DNA from: Nocardia africana NBRC 100379
Lineage (GTDB): Bacteria; Actinomycetota; Actinomycetes; Mycobacteriales; Mycobacteriaceae
Length of the DNA: 64,000 nt
NCBI RefSeq assembly: GCF_001612635.1
Contig: NZ_BDAV01000005.1
Span: 124,001-188,000, forward strand
Reading direction: 5' to 3'
The notes beneath the pieces were generated by a model. It searched no databases, had not been told where the DNA came from, and saw only the letters and a program-made list of their open reading frames with translations. Shown here piece by piece: positions 26,546 to 35,101 of the stretch; within the stretch, counting starts at the first letter, position 1; each line of letters opens with the position of its first letter. A program made the position numbers and the translations under genes.

Positions 26546-27249
26546 CATCGGCCGAACGACCACCGGCCGCGACCCGGGTCCTGGTCGTCGACGACGAACC
26601 GCAGATCCTGCGCGCACTGCGGATCAACCTGTCGGTGCGCGGCTACGAGGTGATCACCGCCGCCACCGGCGCGGCGGCCCTGCGGGCGGCCGCGGAGAAA
26701 CATCCCGATGTGGTCGTGCTGGATCTCGGCCTGCCCGATATCGACGGTGTCGAGGTGCTCGCCGGAATTCGCGGCTGGAGTTCGATGCCGGTGATCGTGC
26801 TGTCCGCCCGCACCGATTCCTCGGACAAGGTGCAGGCCCTCGACACCGGAGCCGACGACTACGTCACCAAGCCGTTCGGCATGGACGAACTACTGGCCCG
26901 CCTGCGGGCCGCGGTGCGGCGTTCCGCCTCGGCCGCCGAGGAGTCGGCGCCCATCGTGGAAACGTCCTCGTTCACCGTCGATCTCGCGGCGAAGAAGGTC
27001 ATTCGCGGCGGCCGCGACGTCCACCTCACCCCCACCGAATGGGGTGTGCTGGAAATGCTGGTGCGCAATCAGGGCAAGCTGGTGGGCCGCCGGGAACTGC
27101 TGCGCGAGGTGTGGGGGCCGGCGTACGCGACCGAAACCCATTATTTGCGGGTATATCTGGCGCAGTTGCGGCGCAAGCTCGAAGACGATCCGTCCCAGCC
27201 GAAACACCTGCTCACCGAGGCCGGCATGGGGTACCGATTCCAGGCCTGA
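26542..27249 (+). CDS. kdpE: Response regulator KdpE
   Basis: OmpR-family regulator that activates kdpFABC when phosphorylated by KdpD. The 235-residue protein has acidic residues VVDDEP, phospho-acceptor Asp in VVLDLGLPDIDG, Lys in TKPFGMDEL, and a winged-helix end with VGRRELLREVWGPAYATET and RKLEDDPSQPKHLLTE. I use the GTG at 26542, the first with AGGAGG and good alignment. A hairpin follows its stop. Confidence 0.96.
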   Translation: MTSAERPPAATRVLVVDDEPQILRALRINLSVRGYEVITAATGAAALRAAAEKHPDVVVLDLGLPDIDGVEVLAGIRGWSSMPVIVLSARTDSSDKVQALDTGADDYVTKPFGMDELLARLRAAVRRSASAAEESAPIVETSSFTVDLAAKKVIRGGRDVHLTPTEWGVLEMLVRNQGKLVGRRELLREVWGPAYATETHYLRVYLAQLRRKLEDDPSQPKHLLTEAGMGYRFQA

Positions 27250-27266
27250 CCGGCCCACGGCCGGTC
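27248..27266 (+). terminator. Terminator hairpin after kdpE
   Basis: GACCGGCC (27248-27255), loop CAC, GGCCGGTC (27259-27266). It overlaps the last base or two of the kdpE stop codon. No U tract. Confidence 0.55.
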
Positions 27267-27365
27267 GGGCAGAACCGGTGATATCGGACACAGCCGCCCG
27301 CACACGCCGTGGTGAAAACCGGTGTGCGGTGCGGATACGCCGGGCGCGATGGCAGGATCGACGGT

Positions 27366-27881
27366 ATGTCCGAACAGACCGCCAACTCCGCCGCACCCAC
27401 CGCCGCCACTGCGCAGCCCGCGACCGTCGCGCCCGCCCCGCAGACCAAGGCGCCGAAGCCGGTGACCGAATTGTGGGTGGAGCGGACCGGCACTCGCCGC
27501 TACACCGGGCGCAGCTCGCGCGGGGCCGAGGTACTCATCGGCTCCGACGGCGTCGAGGGCGTCTTCACCCCCGGTGAGCTGCTGAAGATCGCCCTGGCCG
27601 CCTGCACCGGAATGAGTTCGGATTTCCCGCTGTCCAACCGGCTCGGCGAGAACTACGACACCACGATCCGCGTTTCCGGCGACGCCGACCGCGAGAACGA
27701 GGTGTATCCGGAACTGAAGGAGGTCGTCGAGCTGGACCTGTCCGAACTCGACGAGGCCGGTCGCCAGCGCCTGCTGGTCACCGTGCAGCGCGCCATCGAC
27801 AAGGTGTGCACGGTGGGACGGACGTTGAAGGCGGGCACCACGGTGAACCTGACGTTCCAGATCGACAAGATCGACTCGTGA
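27366..27881 (+). CDS. OsmC/Ohr-family peroxiredoxin-like protein
   Basis: A 171-residue OsmC-type protein likely to reduce organic peroxides. The two catalytic cysteines are visible in [12 protein letters not shown] and [27 protein letters not shown] opens the fold. An Ala/Thr/Pro-rich leader of about 30 residues precedes the domain and looks disordered. It corresponds in order to M. tuberculosis Rv2923c, next to acyP. Its stop overlaps the acyP start (GTGA). Confidence 0.92.
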   Translation: MSEQTANSAAPTAATAQPATVAPAPQTKAPKPVTELWVERTGTRRYTGRSSRGAEVLIGSDGVEGVFTPGELLKIALAACTGMSSDFPLSNRLGENYDTTIRVSGDADRENEVYPELKEVVELDLSELDEAGRQRLLVTVQRAIDKVCTVGRTLKAGTTVNLTFQIDKIDS

Positions 27882-28159
27882 GCCCCGAACCCGTCCGGCT
27901 CAGCGCGTGGGTGCACGGCCTGGTTCAGGGCGTCGGGTTCCGCTGGTGGACGCGGGCGCGGGCGCTGGAGCTCGGTTTGGTGGGCCACGCACGCAACACC
28001 CGGGACGGGCGCGTGCACGTGATAGCCGAGGGTCCGCGACCAGCGTGCGAGCGTTTGCTGGCATTGTTGCGGTCGGGTGACACTCCTGGTCGAGTCGACC
28101 TGGTTGTGGAAAACTGGGGCGCCGCCCTCGGCGGAATCACAGGCTTCGAGGAACGGTAG
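27878..28159 (+). CDS. acyP: Acylphosphatase
   Basis: Small enzyme that hydrolyses acyl phosphates. The 93 residues carry the phosphate loop and catalytic Arg in [16 protein letters not shown] and the catalytic Asn in [13 protein letters not shown]. The GTG at 27878 overlaps the OsmC stop by a GTGA and gives the normal family length; longer readings are rejected. In mycobacteria osmC-acyP-smc are contiguous, but here acyP is followed by an unrelated three-gene cassette. Confidence 0.95.
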   Translation: MSPEPVRLSAWVHGLVQGVGFRWWTRARALELGLVGHARNTRDGRVHVIAEGPRPACERLLALLRSGDTPGRVDLVVENWGAALGGITGFEER

Positions 28160-28183
28160 CGGCGGGGATACAGGAGTCGATCG

Positions 28184-29173
28184 TTGGCAACACATGAGCC
28201 GGGGGGCGGACCCGGGGATCGGGATTCGCACGACCCCCGCGACACCCCGTCGACGGGGGAAGACAACACCGGTGCCGGCGCGGAATCCGGCGAGTCGAAG
28301 GACATCGGCGCATCGGATCCGACAGTGCGTTCCGGCGCAGAGCCCGGTGGCGAGCGTGAGAGCGTCGCATCCGAGGCGGAACCGGCCAAGCGCCTGGGAG
28401 AACCGGACCCCACACTCCCGAATCCGCGGACCGCGCCGACGCTGCCGGGGGCACCGATCCTGCCCGGATTCCAGGAGCCGACCGCACCGATTCCCGGCCT
28501 CGGCACTCCGGGGGTTCCGAACCCGCTGTCCGACAATGCTTTCGGTATCGACGTCGGCGGCTCGACCGGGTCCGAGGGCGAGAATCCCGACGCCGCAGGC
28601 GAATCCAAGCCCCGGCGCATGCGCGGCAGTATGCAGCGGCAGGAGGCCGGCGTCACCCAGCCCCGCCCGCCGACGGTGGCCGAGGCTCGGGCACGCGACA
28701 AGGCCCGCAAACGCGCCGAGGAGGCTGAGCGGGCCGCGGCCGAGGCCGCGGAAGCCAAGCGGCGCAAGCGCAAACGGCTGCTCATCGGCGGCGTGGCGGT
28801 GGCCGGCATCGCCGCGGTGGTCGGCACCGGATATCTCGCCTACCAGGCCGCGCACCGGCCGGCGAATGTGACCGCGTACTGCATCACCGACGACAACGGC
28901 CGGCAGCAGGTCGTTCCCGACGACGACTGTGTGCGCGCCCAGTCCTACACCACGTCCAGCGGCTATTACGGTGGCGGCGGCCTCGGGCCCGGCATATTCC
29001 TCTACAACGGCCATCAGTACCGCTACTACTACGGCGGCAACAACGCCGTCGGGCGCGCGCCCGTCGGCGGCAGCACGGTCGAGCCGAAGAAGGCCACCGT
29101 CAGCACCAAGAGCGGGACCGTCGTCCGTGGCGGTCTCGGCAGTAAATCCGGTTCCACCAGTGGAGGCTCCTAG
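28184..29173 (+). CDS. YjfM/YgiB-like (DUF1190-type) membrane-anchored protein
   Basis: A 329-residue protein: disordered acidic, Pro/Gly-rich N-terminal part (1-160), a charged helix (about 163-198), one membrane span (about 199-221), and a small external domain. That domain has two cysteines (YCITDDN, DDDC at about 233 and 249), Tyr/Gly-rich YYYGGN and a tail SGTVVRGGLGSKSG before SGGS. The Cys pair, the YYGG stretch and the RGG(F/L)G tail resemble E. coli YgiB/YjfM. The TTG start has AGGAG 8 bases upstream. The next gene is an ATP-grasp YjfC/YgiC homologue that may use the tail as substrate; that is inference. Family match is by pattern only. Confidence 0.65.
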   Translation: MATHEPGGGPGDRDSHDPRDTPSTGEDNTGAGAESGESKDIGASDPTVRSGAEPGGERESVASEAEPAKRLGEPDPTLPNPRTAPTLPGAPILPGFQEPTAPIPGLGTPGVPNPLSDNAFGIDVGGSTGSEGENPDAAGESKPRRMRGSMQRQEAGVTQPRPPTVAEARARDKARKRAEEAERAAAEAAEAKRRKRKRLLIGGVAVAGIAAVVGTGYLAYQAAHRPANVTAYCITDDNGRQQVVPDDDCVRAQSYTTSSGYYGGGGLGPGIFLYNGHQYRYYYGGNNAVGRAPVGGSTVEPKKATVSTKSGTVVRGGLGSKSGSTSGGS

Positions 29174-30340
29174 ATGCGTCGGATGCGCAACCGGCAACGT
29201 ACCGGCTGGCAGAAGATCATCGCCGATCAAGGGCTGGTATTCGGCTCACCCGGCCGCGACGCGAACGGACAGTCGCGCCCGTACTGGGACGAATCGGTGC
29301 ACTACGAATTCGATCTCGATGAAATTCTCGCGCTCGAGGCCCAGGTCGAGGTCCTGCATTCGATGTGCCTGCACGCGGTCGAGCAGATCGTGCTCACCGA
29401 ACGCTTCGCCGATTTCGGTCTGCCCGAATGGAGCTGGGAGCCGATCAAGAAGTCGTGGCAGCGTAGCGACCCGTACGTCTACGGGCGTTTCGATCTGCGC
29501 TACGACGGCCGCGGCCCGGCGAAACTGCTGGAGTACAACGCCGATACGCCGACCTCGCTGCTGGAGGCGGCCATCGTCCAGTGGCACTGGCTCACCGACG
29601 TCTACCCCGACGACGACCAGTGGAATTCGCTGCACGAGCGCCTGGTCGAGCGCTGGGGCGAGCTGCTCGACCAGCTGCCCACCAACCAGCTGCACTTCAC
29701 CTGGTCCTCGGCCGACGCTTCCGGCGAGGACAACGTGACCACCGCGTATATGCAGGAGACCGCCGCCGAGGCCGGTTTCGACACCATCGCGCTGCCGATC
29801 GAGGAGATCGGTTTCGATACCGAGCTGGAGCGTTTCGTCGATCTTGCCGAGGCGCCGATCGGTTCGATCTTCAAGCTGTATCCGTGGGAGTGGGCGCTCG
29901 ACGACGATTTCGGCAAGCGCGTGGTGGACTCCATCCCCGAGACCGCCTGGGTCGAACCTCTGTGGAAGACACTGCTTTCCAACAAGGCGCTGCTGGCGGT
30001 GCTGTGGGAGATGTATCCCGGGCACCCGAATCTGCTGCCGGCCTATCTCGACGATCCGCACGAACTCACCGAGTACATCCGCAAGCCGAAGCTGGGCCGC
30101 GAGGGCGCCAATATGACCATCGTCGGCGCGGGGATGGAAACCTCGACCGGCGGCGTCTACGGCGAGGAAGGGTTCGTCTACCAACTCCTCGATCCGCTTC
30201 CGGATTTCGACGGCCTGCGTCCGGTGCTCGGCGCCTGGATTGTGGGCGACACCTCGGCCGGTCTCGGCATCCGCGAATCCCCCGGCCTGATCACCGACGA
30301 CGGCTCCACCTTCGTTCCGCATCGCATTCCGACCAAGTAG
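29174..30340 (+). CDS. Glutathionylspermidine synthase-like ATP-grasp ligase (YjfC/YgiC type)
   Basis: A 388-residue stand-alone ATP-grasp enzyme of the glutathionylspermidine synthase C-terminal family. Landmarks are RFDLRYDGRGPAKLLEYNAD followed by TPTSLLEAA, EPLWKTLLSNKALL, GREGANMTIV and the end segment IVGDTSAGLGIRES. It lacks the N-terminal amidase domain of true glutathionylspermidine synthase, so it probably joins an amine or amino acid to a carboxyl of a peptide. It starts right at the stop of the YjfM-like gene (TAG-ATG) and is followed by a DUF350 membrane protein, the same trio as E. coli yjfM-yjfC-yjfL. The true substrate is unknown. Confidence 0.9.
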   Translation: MRRMRNRQRTGWQKIIADQGLVFGSPGRDANGQSRPYWDESVHYEFDLDEILALEAQVEVLHSMCLHAVEQIVLTERFADFGLPEWSWEPIKKSWQRSDPYVYGRFDLRYDGRGPAKLLEYNADTPTSLLEAAIVQWHWLTDVYPDDDQWNSLHERLVERWGELLDQLPTNQLHFTWSSADASGEDNVTTAYMQETAAEAGFDTIALPIEEIGFDTELERFVDLAEAPIGSIFKLYPWEWALDDDFGKRVVDSIPETAWVEPLWKTLLSNKALLAVLWEMYPGHPNLLPAYLDDPHELTEYIRKPKLGREGANMTIVGAGMETSTGGVYGEEGFVYQLLDPLPDFDGLRPVLGAWIVGDTSAGLGIRESPGLITDDGSTFVPHRIPTK

Positions 30341-30376
30341 CATTCAGCGACTCGATCGACATCACCGGAGGAATTT

Positions 30377-30829
30377 GTGTCGTCCCCCCTCGCGCTCGAA
30401 TCAGGGTATTGGAGCTCCGTCGGGCACGGCGTCGGCGCGATCGCGCTGTACGCGGTGCTGGGTCTGGCCCTGATGCTGATCGGTTTCCAGGCCATCGACA
30501 GTTCCACGCCCGGACCGCTGCGCAAGATGGTCGCCGCCGGTAATCCGAACGCGGTCGTCATCGCCTCCGCGGGCATGGTGAGTATGGCGTTGATCGTGGT
30601 GCTGGCGATCTACTCCTCCGGCGGCCGGCTCACCGAGGGCCTGATCGCCACCGGGATCTACGGGCTCGTCGGCATCATCGCGCAGGTGATCTCCATCCGG
30701 CTGCTCGAATGGCTGATCGGCCTGCACATCGGCGATCTGCTGAAATCGTCCACGTACCACATTCAGTCGCTGCTGGTGGCCGCCGCGCATCTGGCGATCG
30801 GCATGGTCGTCGCGTTCGCGATCCTCTGA
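30377..30829 (+). CDS. DUF350 (YjfL/UPF0719) membrane protein
   Basis: A 150-residue protein with four predicted membrane helices (about 17-38, 58-80, 88-112, 130-149) and conserved small/charged residues typical of DUF350. The GTG start follows GGAGGA by 5 bases. It is the third gene of the YjfM-YjfC-YjfL-like cassette, 36 bases after the ATP-grasp gene. DUF350 proteins have no known activity; a transport or anchoring role for the modified partner is a guess. It converges with the PHP gene. Confidence 0.87.
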   Translation: MSSPLALESGYWSSVGHGVGAIALYAVLGLALMLIGFQAIDSSTPGPLRKMVAAGNPNAVVIASAGMVSMALIVVLAIYSSGGRLTEGLIATGIYGLVGIIAQVISIRLLEWLIGLHIGDLLKSSTYHIQSLLVAAAHLAIGMVVAFAIL

Positions 30830-30854
30830 GCGGGCCCCGGTTCGCCGCGAGGTA

Positions 30855-31880
30855 TCACCGCGCGGTGAACGCCAGGAGTTCACTCAGTGGCAGGCTGTTG
30901 ATGATGCGATCGGCCGGGACCTCGTTCGCCGCGGCACGTTCGCAGCCGTAGCCCTGCCAATCCAGCTGCCCCGGGGCGTGCGCGTCGGTATCGATGCTGA
31001 AATAGCAGCCCATCTCCACGGCCAGGCGCAGCAGCCGGCTCGGCGGATCGAGACGTTCGGGACGGCTGTTGATTTCCACGGCCGTCCCGTAGCGGCGGCA
31101 GGCCTCGAAGACGAGTTCGGCGTCGAACGACGATTCCGGCCGGATGCCGCGATTCCCGGCGACCAATCGTCCGGTGCAGTGGCCGAGCACGTCGACGTTC
31201 GGATTCGCGACCGCGTACACCATGCGCTTGGTCATGGTCTCCGAGTCGGCACGCAGATTCGAATGCACGCTGGCCACAACGATATCCAGGCGGGCGAGCA
31301 GCTCCGCCTCCTGGTCGAGGGTGCCGTCGTCGAGGATGTCGACCTCGATGCCGGTGAGGATGCGAAACGGCGCGAGCCGCTCGTTGAGTTCGGCGACCAC
31401 GTCCAGCTGGCGGCGCAGCCGCTCCGCGGACAGGCCGTTGGCGACTGTCAACCGCGGGGAATGGTCGGTCAGCGCGCAGTAGTCGTGGCCCAGCGCCTGC
31501 GCGGTGCGCATCATCTCCTCGATCGGACTGCCGCCGTCGGACCAGTCCGAGTGGGTGTGCAGATCCCCCCGCAGCAGCGCGCGGACCGCACCGCCGGCGG
31601 GCGCGATCGGCTTTGCGGCGGAACGCAATTCGGCCAGCCGCTGCGGCACGGCGCCGGCACAGGCCTGTTGGATCACCGCCGCGGTCTTCGGCCCGATACC
31701 CGAAAGTTCCTGCCAGGCACCGGATTCGCGATAACGCTCGAAATCGGCATCCGGCAGCTCGGCCACCACATCGGCCGCCCGCCGGTAGGCCTTGACCCGA
31801 TGGGTTTGCGCGCGATCGCGTTCCATCCAGAACGCGATCTCGCGCAGCGCGGCCACCGGATCCGGAACCTGCCCGCCCAC
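30855..31880 (-). CDS. PHP-domain phosphoesterase with helix-hairpin-helix region (PolX C-terminal-like)
   Basis: A 341-residue protein. The N-terminal part has a polymerase-X-like 8-kDa/HhH region (HRVKAYRRAADVVAEL; SGIGPKTAAVIQQA at about 65-78). The PHP domain follows with the metal-binding motifs DLHTHSDWSDG, ALTDHS, GIEVDIL, ASVHS, LGHCTGR and IDTDAHAP. This is the domain pair of bacterial PolX without the polymerase palm, so a DNA-repair 3'-end processing role is possible. The GTG start shares one base with the upstream reductase stop. Confidence 0.88.
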   Translation of the reverse strand: MGGQVPDPVAALREIAFWMERDRAQTHRVKAYRRAADVVAELPDADFERYRESGAWQELSGIGPKTAAVIQQACAGAVPQRLAELRSAAKPIAPAGGAVRALLRGDLHTHSDWSDGGSPIEEMMRTAQALGHDYCALTDHSPRLTVANGLSAERLRRQLDVVAELNERLAPFRILTGIEVDILDDGTLDQEAELLARLDIVVASVHSNLRADSETMTKRMVYAVANPNVDVLGHCTGRLVAGNRGIRPESSFDAELVFEACRRYGTAVEINSRPERLDPPSRLLRLAVEMGCYFSIDTDAHAPGQLDWQGYGCERAAANEVPADRIINSLPLSELLAFTAR

Positions 31881-32461
31881 TAGGGCATCCGGTTGTATTT
31901 GATGAACGCCACCCCGTCCTCGAACACCCGGCTCGTGAGTACCCGGAACAGCGCCGGCTCCGGCAGCCTCGGTCCCGCGCCGAACAGCGGCCGCCCGTGC
32001 CCGAGCACGATCGGATACAACTTCAGGAAGATCTGGTCGATCTCCGGCAGCAGCGCCTGCGCCAGCTCGCCGCCGCCGCACAACCAGATACCCGCTCCCT
32101 TCTCCTGCTTGAGTCCGCGCACGCGCCCGAGCGGGTCGGAGGAGATCAGCTCGACGTCCGCATCCGGATCGGCAGGCAGGGTGGTCGACACGACGAACTG
32201 CCGCAGATGTGAATACGGGCTCGACGTGCCGGTCCGTACACCGAAATCGTGGGTTTTCCGGCCCATGAGCACGGTGTCGAAAGTTTCGCCGGGGCTGTCG
32301 ATCCCGAGCGATTCGCGGATCTTGGTCGGTAACGTCTCCGGATACTGCGCGGTGATGGCGGGGCCGTGGTCACCGCCGACCGGGAAGAAGTCGACCGATC
32401 CGTCCGAGGTGGCGATGTAGCCGTCGATGGTCGAGGCCACGAAGTAGGTGAGCTTGCGCAT
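31880..32461 (-). CDS. RibD C-terminal / dihydrofolate-reductase-fold protein
   Basis: A 193-residue member of the RibD-C family that shares the dihydrofolate reductase fold, with RKLTYFVASTIDGYIAT at the start, DTVLMGRKTHDFG, and GAGIWLCGGGELAQALL. These usually bind NADPH; the substrate is not known. ATG 32461 has AAGGGAGA upstream and fits the family start better than the longer reading. It precedes the PHP gene with a one-base overlap. Confidence 0.9.
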   Translation of the reverse strand: MRKLTYFVASTIDGYIATSDGSVDFFPVGGDHGPAITAQYPETLPTKIRESLGIDSPGETFDTVLMGRKTHDFGVRTGTSSPYSHLRQFVVSTTLPADPDADVELISSDPLGRVRGLKQEKGAGIWLCGGGELAQALLPEIDQIFLKLYPIVLGHGRPLFGAGPRLPEPALFRVLTSRVFEDGVAFIKYNRMP

Positions 32462-32524
32462 CCGTTCTCCCTTCATGCGAAGTGGCGTCATCGGACACAC
32501 CGCAAATTTAGCGCGTACTCGCCA

Positions 32525-33382
32525 CTATCGCCGGGGCTTCGGCTGGCAGCGCGGACAGGAGTAGGAAGAGCGGTTCATGAACTTCTCGCGGCGGATCGGC
32601 GCGCCGCAGCGACGGCACGGTTCGTCCTCGCGGCCGTAGGCGGCCAGCGACCGCTCGAAGTATCCGGAATTGCCGTTGACGTTGACATACAGCGCGTCGA
32701 ACGAGGTACCACCGGCGTCGAGGGCCGCCCCCATCACCGCCTGCACCTCGCTCAGCAGCCGCCGCAGCGCGGGCCGGGTGAGCGCCGCGGCGGGGCGTTC
32801 ACCGTGGATGCGAGCTCGCCACAACGCCTCGTCGGCGTAGATGTTGCCGATACCCGAGACCACCGTCTGATCCAGCAGCACCCGCTTGATCTCGGAGGAT
32901 TTGGTCCGCATCCGCGCGACCACGGCCTCGGTGTCGAAACGGGGATCGAGCGGATCGCGCGCGATGTGGACGACCGATTCCGGCAGTTCCTCACCGTCGG
33001 CAGTGACCAGCCGGTTCAACGCCCAGCCACCGAAGGTGCGCTGATCGATGAAACGCAGCTGCGTGCCGTTGTCGAGACCGGCGACGATATGCGCGTGCTT
33101 CTCCAGCGGCGCCTGCGCGGACTGCACCAGCATCTGCCCGCTCATCCCGAGATGAACGACGAGCGCGGCATCGGGATCGTCGAAGGTCAGCCAGAGGAAT
33201 TTGCCGCGGCGGCGGGCGGATTCGATCCGCAGGCCCGCCATCCGTGCGGCGAGATCGTCACCACCGAGTTCGTGCCGGCGCACCGACCGCGGATGTTTGA
33301 CCAGGACCGATTCCACGACGTGGCCGACGACGTGCTCATCGAGTCCGCGCCGGACCACCTCGACCTCGGGCAGCTCGGGCAT
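32525..33382 (-). CDS. mutM: Formamidopyrimidine-DNA glycosylase
   Basis: Base-excision repair enzyme for 8-oxoguanine and formamidopyrimidines. The catalytic N-terminal Pro-Glu ([14 protein letters not shown]) is intact, the H2TH region has [14 protein letters not shown], and the C-terminal zinc finger CRRCGAPI ... YSCPRCQ is complete. The 285-residue length is usual. Its ATG overlaps the rnc stop by one base, so the pair is coupled, as in mycobacteria. Confidence 0.97.
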   Translation of the reverse strand: MPELPEVEVVRRGLDEHVVGHVVESVLVKHPRSVRRHELGGDDLAARMAGLRIESARRRGKFLWLTFDDPDAALVVHLGMSGQMLVQSAQAPLEKHAHIVAGLDNGTQLRFIDQRTFGGWALNRLVTADGEELPESVVHIARDPLDPRFDTEAVVARMRTKSSEIKRVLLDQTVVSGIGNIYADEALWRARIHGERPAAALTRPALRRLLSEVQAVMGAALDAGGTSFDALYVNVNGNSGYFERSLAAYGREDEPCRRCGAPIRREKFMNRSSYSCPRCQPKPRR

Positions 33383-34137
33383 CAGTCACCGGCTTCGGCG
33401 GAACCGTCCGCGGTGAGGGCCTGCCAGGCGGCGCCTGCGGCCTTCTGCTCGGCTTCCTTCTTCGACCGGCCGATACCCTGCCCGTAGGCCTTGCCGCCGA
33501 TCACCGCGGTAGCGGTGAATTCCTTGTCGTGATCGGGACCCGTCGAGGTGATCTCGTAGCTGGGCACACCGATGCCGCGTTCCGCGGTGAGCTCCTGCAG
33601 GCTGGTCTTCCAGTCCAGGCCGGCGCCCATCCGGGGACCGCGTTCGAGCAGTTCGGCGAACAGCCGCAGCACTACTCCGCGCGCGACCTCGATGCCGTGT
33701 TGCAGATGGACCGCGCCCAGCAGCGATTCCATCCCGTCGGCGAGGATGCTCGCCTTGTCCCGGCCGCCGGTGAGCTCCTCACCCTTACCGAGCAGCAGGT
33801 GACGGCCGAGCCCGCCCTCGCCCAGGCCGCGCGCGACCTCGGCCAGGGCATGCATGTTCACCACACTGGCGCGCAATTTGGCGAGCTCGCCCTCGGATTT
33901 CTCCGGATGCTCGAGATACAGGCGCTCGGTGATGCTCAGACCGAGAACCGAATCACCCAGGAACTCCAGGCGTTCGTTGGTCGGCAGACCACCGTTCTCG
34001 TAGGCGTAGGAACGGTGGGTGAGCGCCAGACGGAGCAGATCCGGACGCACCTCCACGCCGAGCGCCTCGAGGAGGCTGGCGTGGTCAGCGGAATCGCCCG
34101 CTGCGGGTGCGTCCGCTTCGTCCTTACCGGCGGTCAC
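33382..34137 (-). CDS. rnc: Ribonuclease III
   Basis: Double-strand-specific RNase for rRNA and mRNA processing. The signature [14 protein letters not shown] and the second catalytic region [11 protein letters not shown] are present, followed by a dsRNA-binding domain (about 175-245) with [14 protein letters not shown]. The 251-residue length is normal. GTG start. It lies in the run yceD-rpmF-rnc-mutM, conserved across actinobacteria. Confidence 0.97.
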   Translation of the reverse strand: MTAGKDEADAPAAGDSADHASLLEALGVEVRPDLLRLALTHRSYAYENGGLPTNERLEFLGDSVLGLSITERLYLEHPEKSEGELAKLRASVVNMHALAEVARGLGEGGLGRHLLLGKGEELTGGRDKASILADGMESLLGAVHLQHGIEVARGVVLRLFAELLERGPRMGAGLDWKTSLQELTAERGIGVPSYEITSTGPDHDKEFTATAVIGGKAYGQGIGRSKKEAEQKAAGAAWQALTADGSAEAGD

Positions 34138-34160
34138 TTCGCGGCTACCCGATCAGCAGA

Positions 34161-34343
34161 TCAGATGGCCGAGGTGACCTGACGGCCCTTGTAGGTGCCG
34201 CAGTTCGGGCACGCGATGTGCGGGAGGGTCTTCTGACCGCACGCCCGGTTCGGGCAGGTGATCAGGGTCGGCGCGGTGGCCTTCCACTGGCTGCGCCGCG
34301 AGTGGGTGTTGGCACGAGACATCCGGCGCTTCGGAACGGCCAC
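34161..34343 (-). CDS. rpmF: 50S ribosomal protein L32, zinc-binding form
   Basis: A 60-residue ribosomal protein beginning [18 protein letters not shown]. It keeps four cysteines ([11 protein letters not shown] ... [12 protein letters not shown]), so it is the C+ form that binds zinc. The first pair is spaced CX4C, wider than the CX2C seen in Streptomyces. It lies 2 bases after yceD, as in nearly all bacteria. Confidence 0.97.
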   Translation of the reverse strand: MAVPKRRMSRANTHSRRSQWKATAPTLITCPNRACGQKTLPHIACPNCGTYKGRQVTSAI

Positions 34344-34345
34344 GA

Positions 34346-35005
34346 CTACTTCTCCTCTGTCTTCGAACTTGCCGAACCATTGCGGTCGGCAAGAGATCGG
34401 TCTACGTCTGATGGGGCGTCGGAGACGCCGGTGCCGGGGGTTTCGCTCGCGAATTTCGCAAGCCCCGCCCAGCGAGGGTCCAGTATCTCATGCGTGTGAT
34501 CCGGACCCGCAATCGCCATCCGGACACCGCATTCCGGGCACAGCCCGGCGCAATCGGGTTCACACAGCGGTTGCAGCGGCAATTCCAGGCCGACGGCGTC
34601 GGTGATCACCGGCTCGATGTCGATCATGTCGTCGACGAGCCGGTAGATCTCGTCTTCCTCGGTGGTCTGCTCGGTCGCGCTGTCCGGATAGGCGAACAGT
34701 TCGGTGATCTCGAGTTCCAGATCGTCGGTGAACGACTCCAGGCAGCGCGAGCACTCCCCCTCGATCGGCGCCGACACCGAACCGGTGACCAGCACGCCCT
34801 CCGAGACCGCCTGCAGGGTCAGATCGAGGTCGATCTCGGCACCGGCCGGGATCGCGATCAGGTCCAAGCCGATCTTCTCGGGGGCGGTGACGACCCGATG
34901 CACCTGCCGGATCGAGCCCGGGGCACGCCCCAGACTGCGAGTGTCCAGCACGAAATCCGCGTCGGTCTGACGACGACGCGAACCGGGACCGGACTGGGCG
35001 GACAT
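34346..35005 (-). CDS. YceD/DUF177 family protein
   Basis: A 219-residue DUF177 protein, linked in other bacteria and plants to 23S rRNA/L32 accumulation. It shows CSRCLESF in the middle and a second cysteine set [13 protein letters not shown], together a likely zinc site. I use ATG 35005, which fits the family start and drops 15 residues. Immediately followed by rpmF, the constant neighbour of this family. Confidence 0.9.
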   Translation of the reverse strand: MSAQSGPGSRRRQTDADFVLDTRSLGRAPGSIRQVHRVVTAPEKIGLDLIAIPAGAEIDLDLTLQAVSEGVLVTGSVSAPIEGECSRCLESFTDDLELEITELFAYPDSATEQTTEEDEIYRLVDDMIDIEPVITDAVGLELPLQPLCEPDCAGLCPECGVRMAIAGPDHTHEILDPRWAGLAKFASETPGTGVSDAPSDVDRSLADRNGSASSKTEEK

Positions 35006-35101
35006 CGGACACTCACTCACGTTTCGAGGGGGTTTGGGCAACCACTCCACAGTACGCGAACTGCGCCGATCCCCCCAAATCCCGGAACGAGCGCGGACGG
35101 A

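Noticed and set aside
23967..26627. 886-codon open frame antisense to kdpD
   Set aside because: No domain or motif, composition of a shadow; kdpD on the plus strand has all expected motifs.
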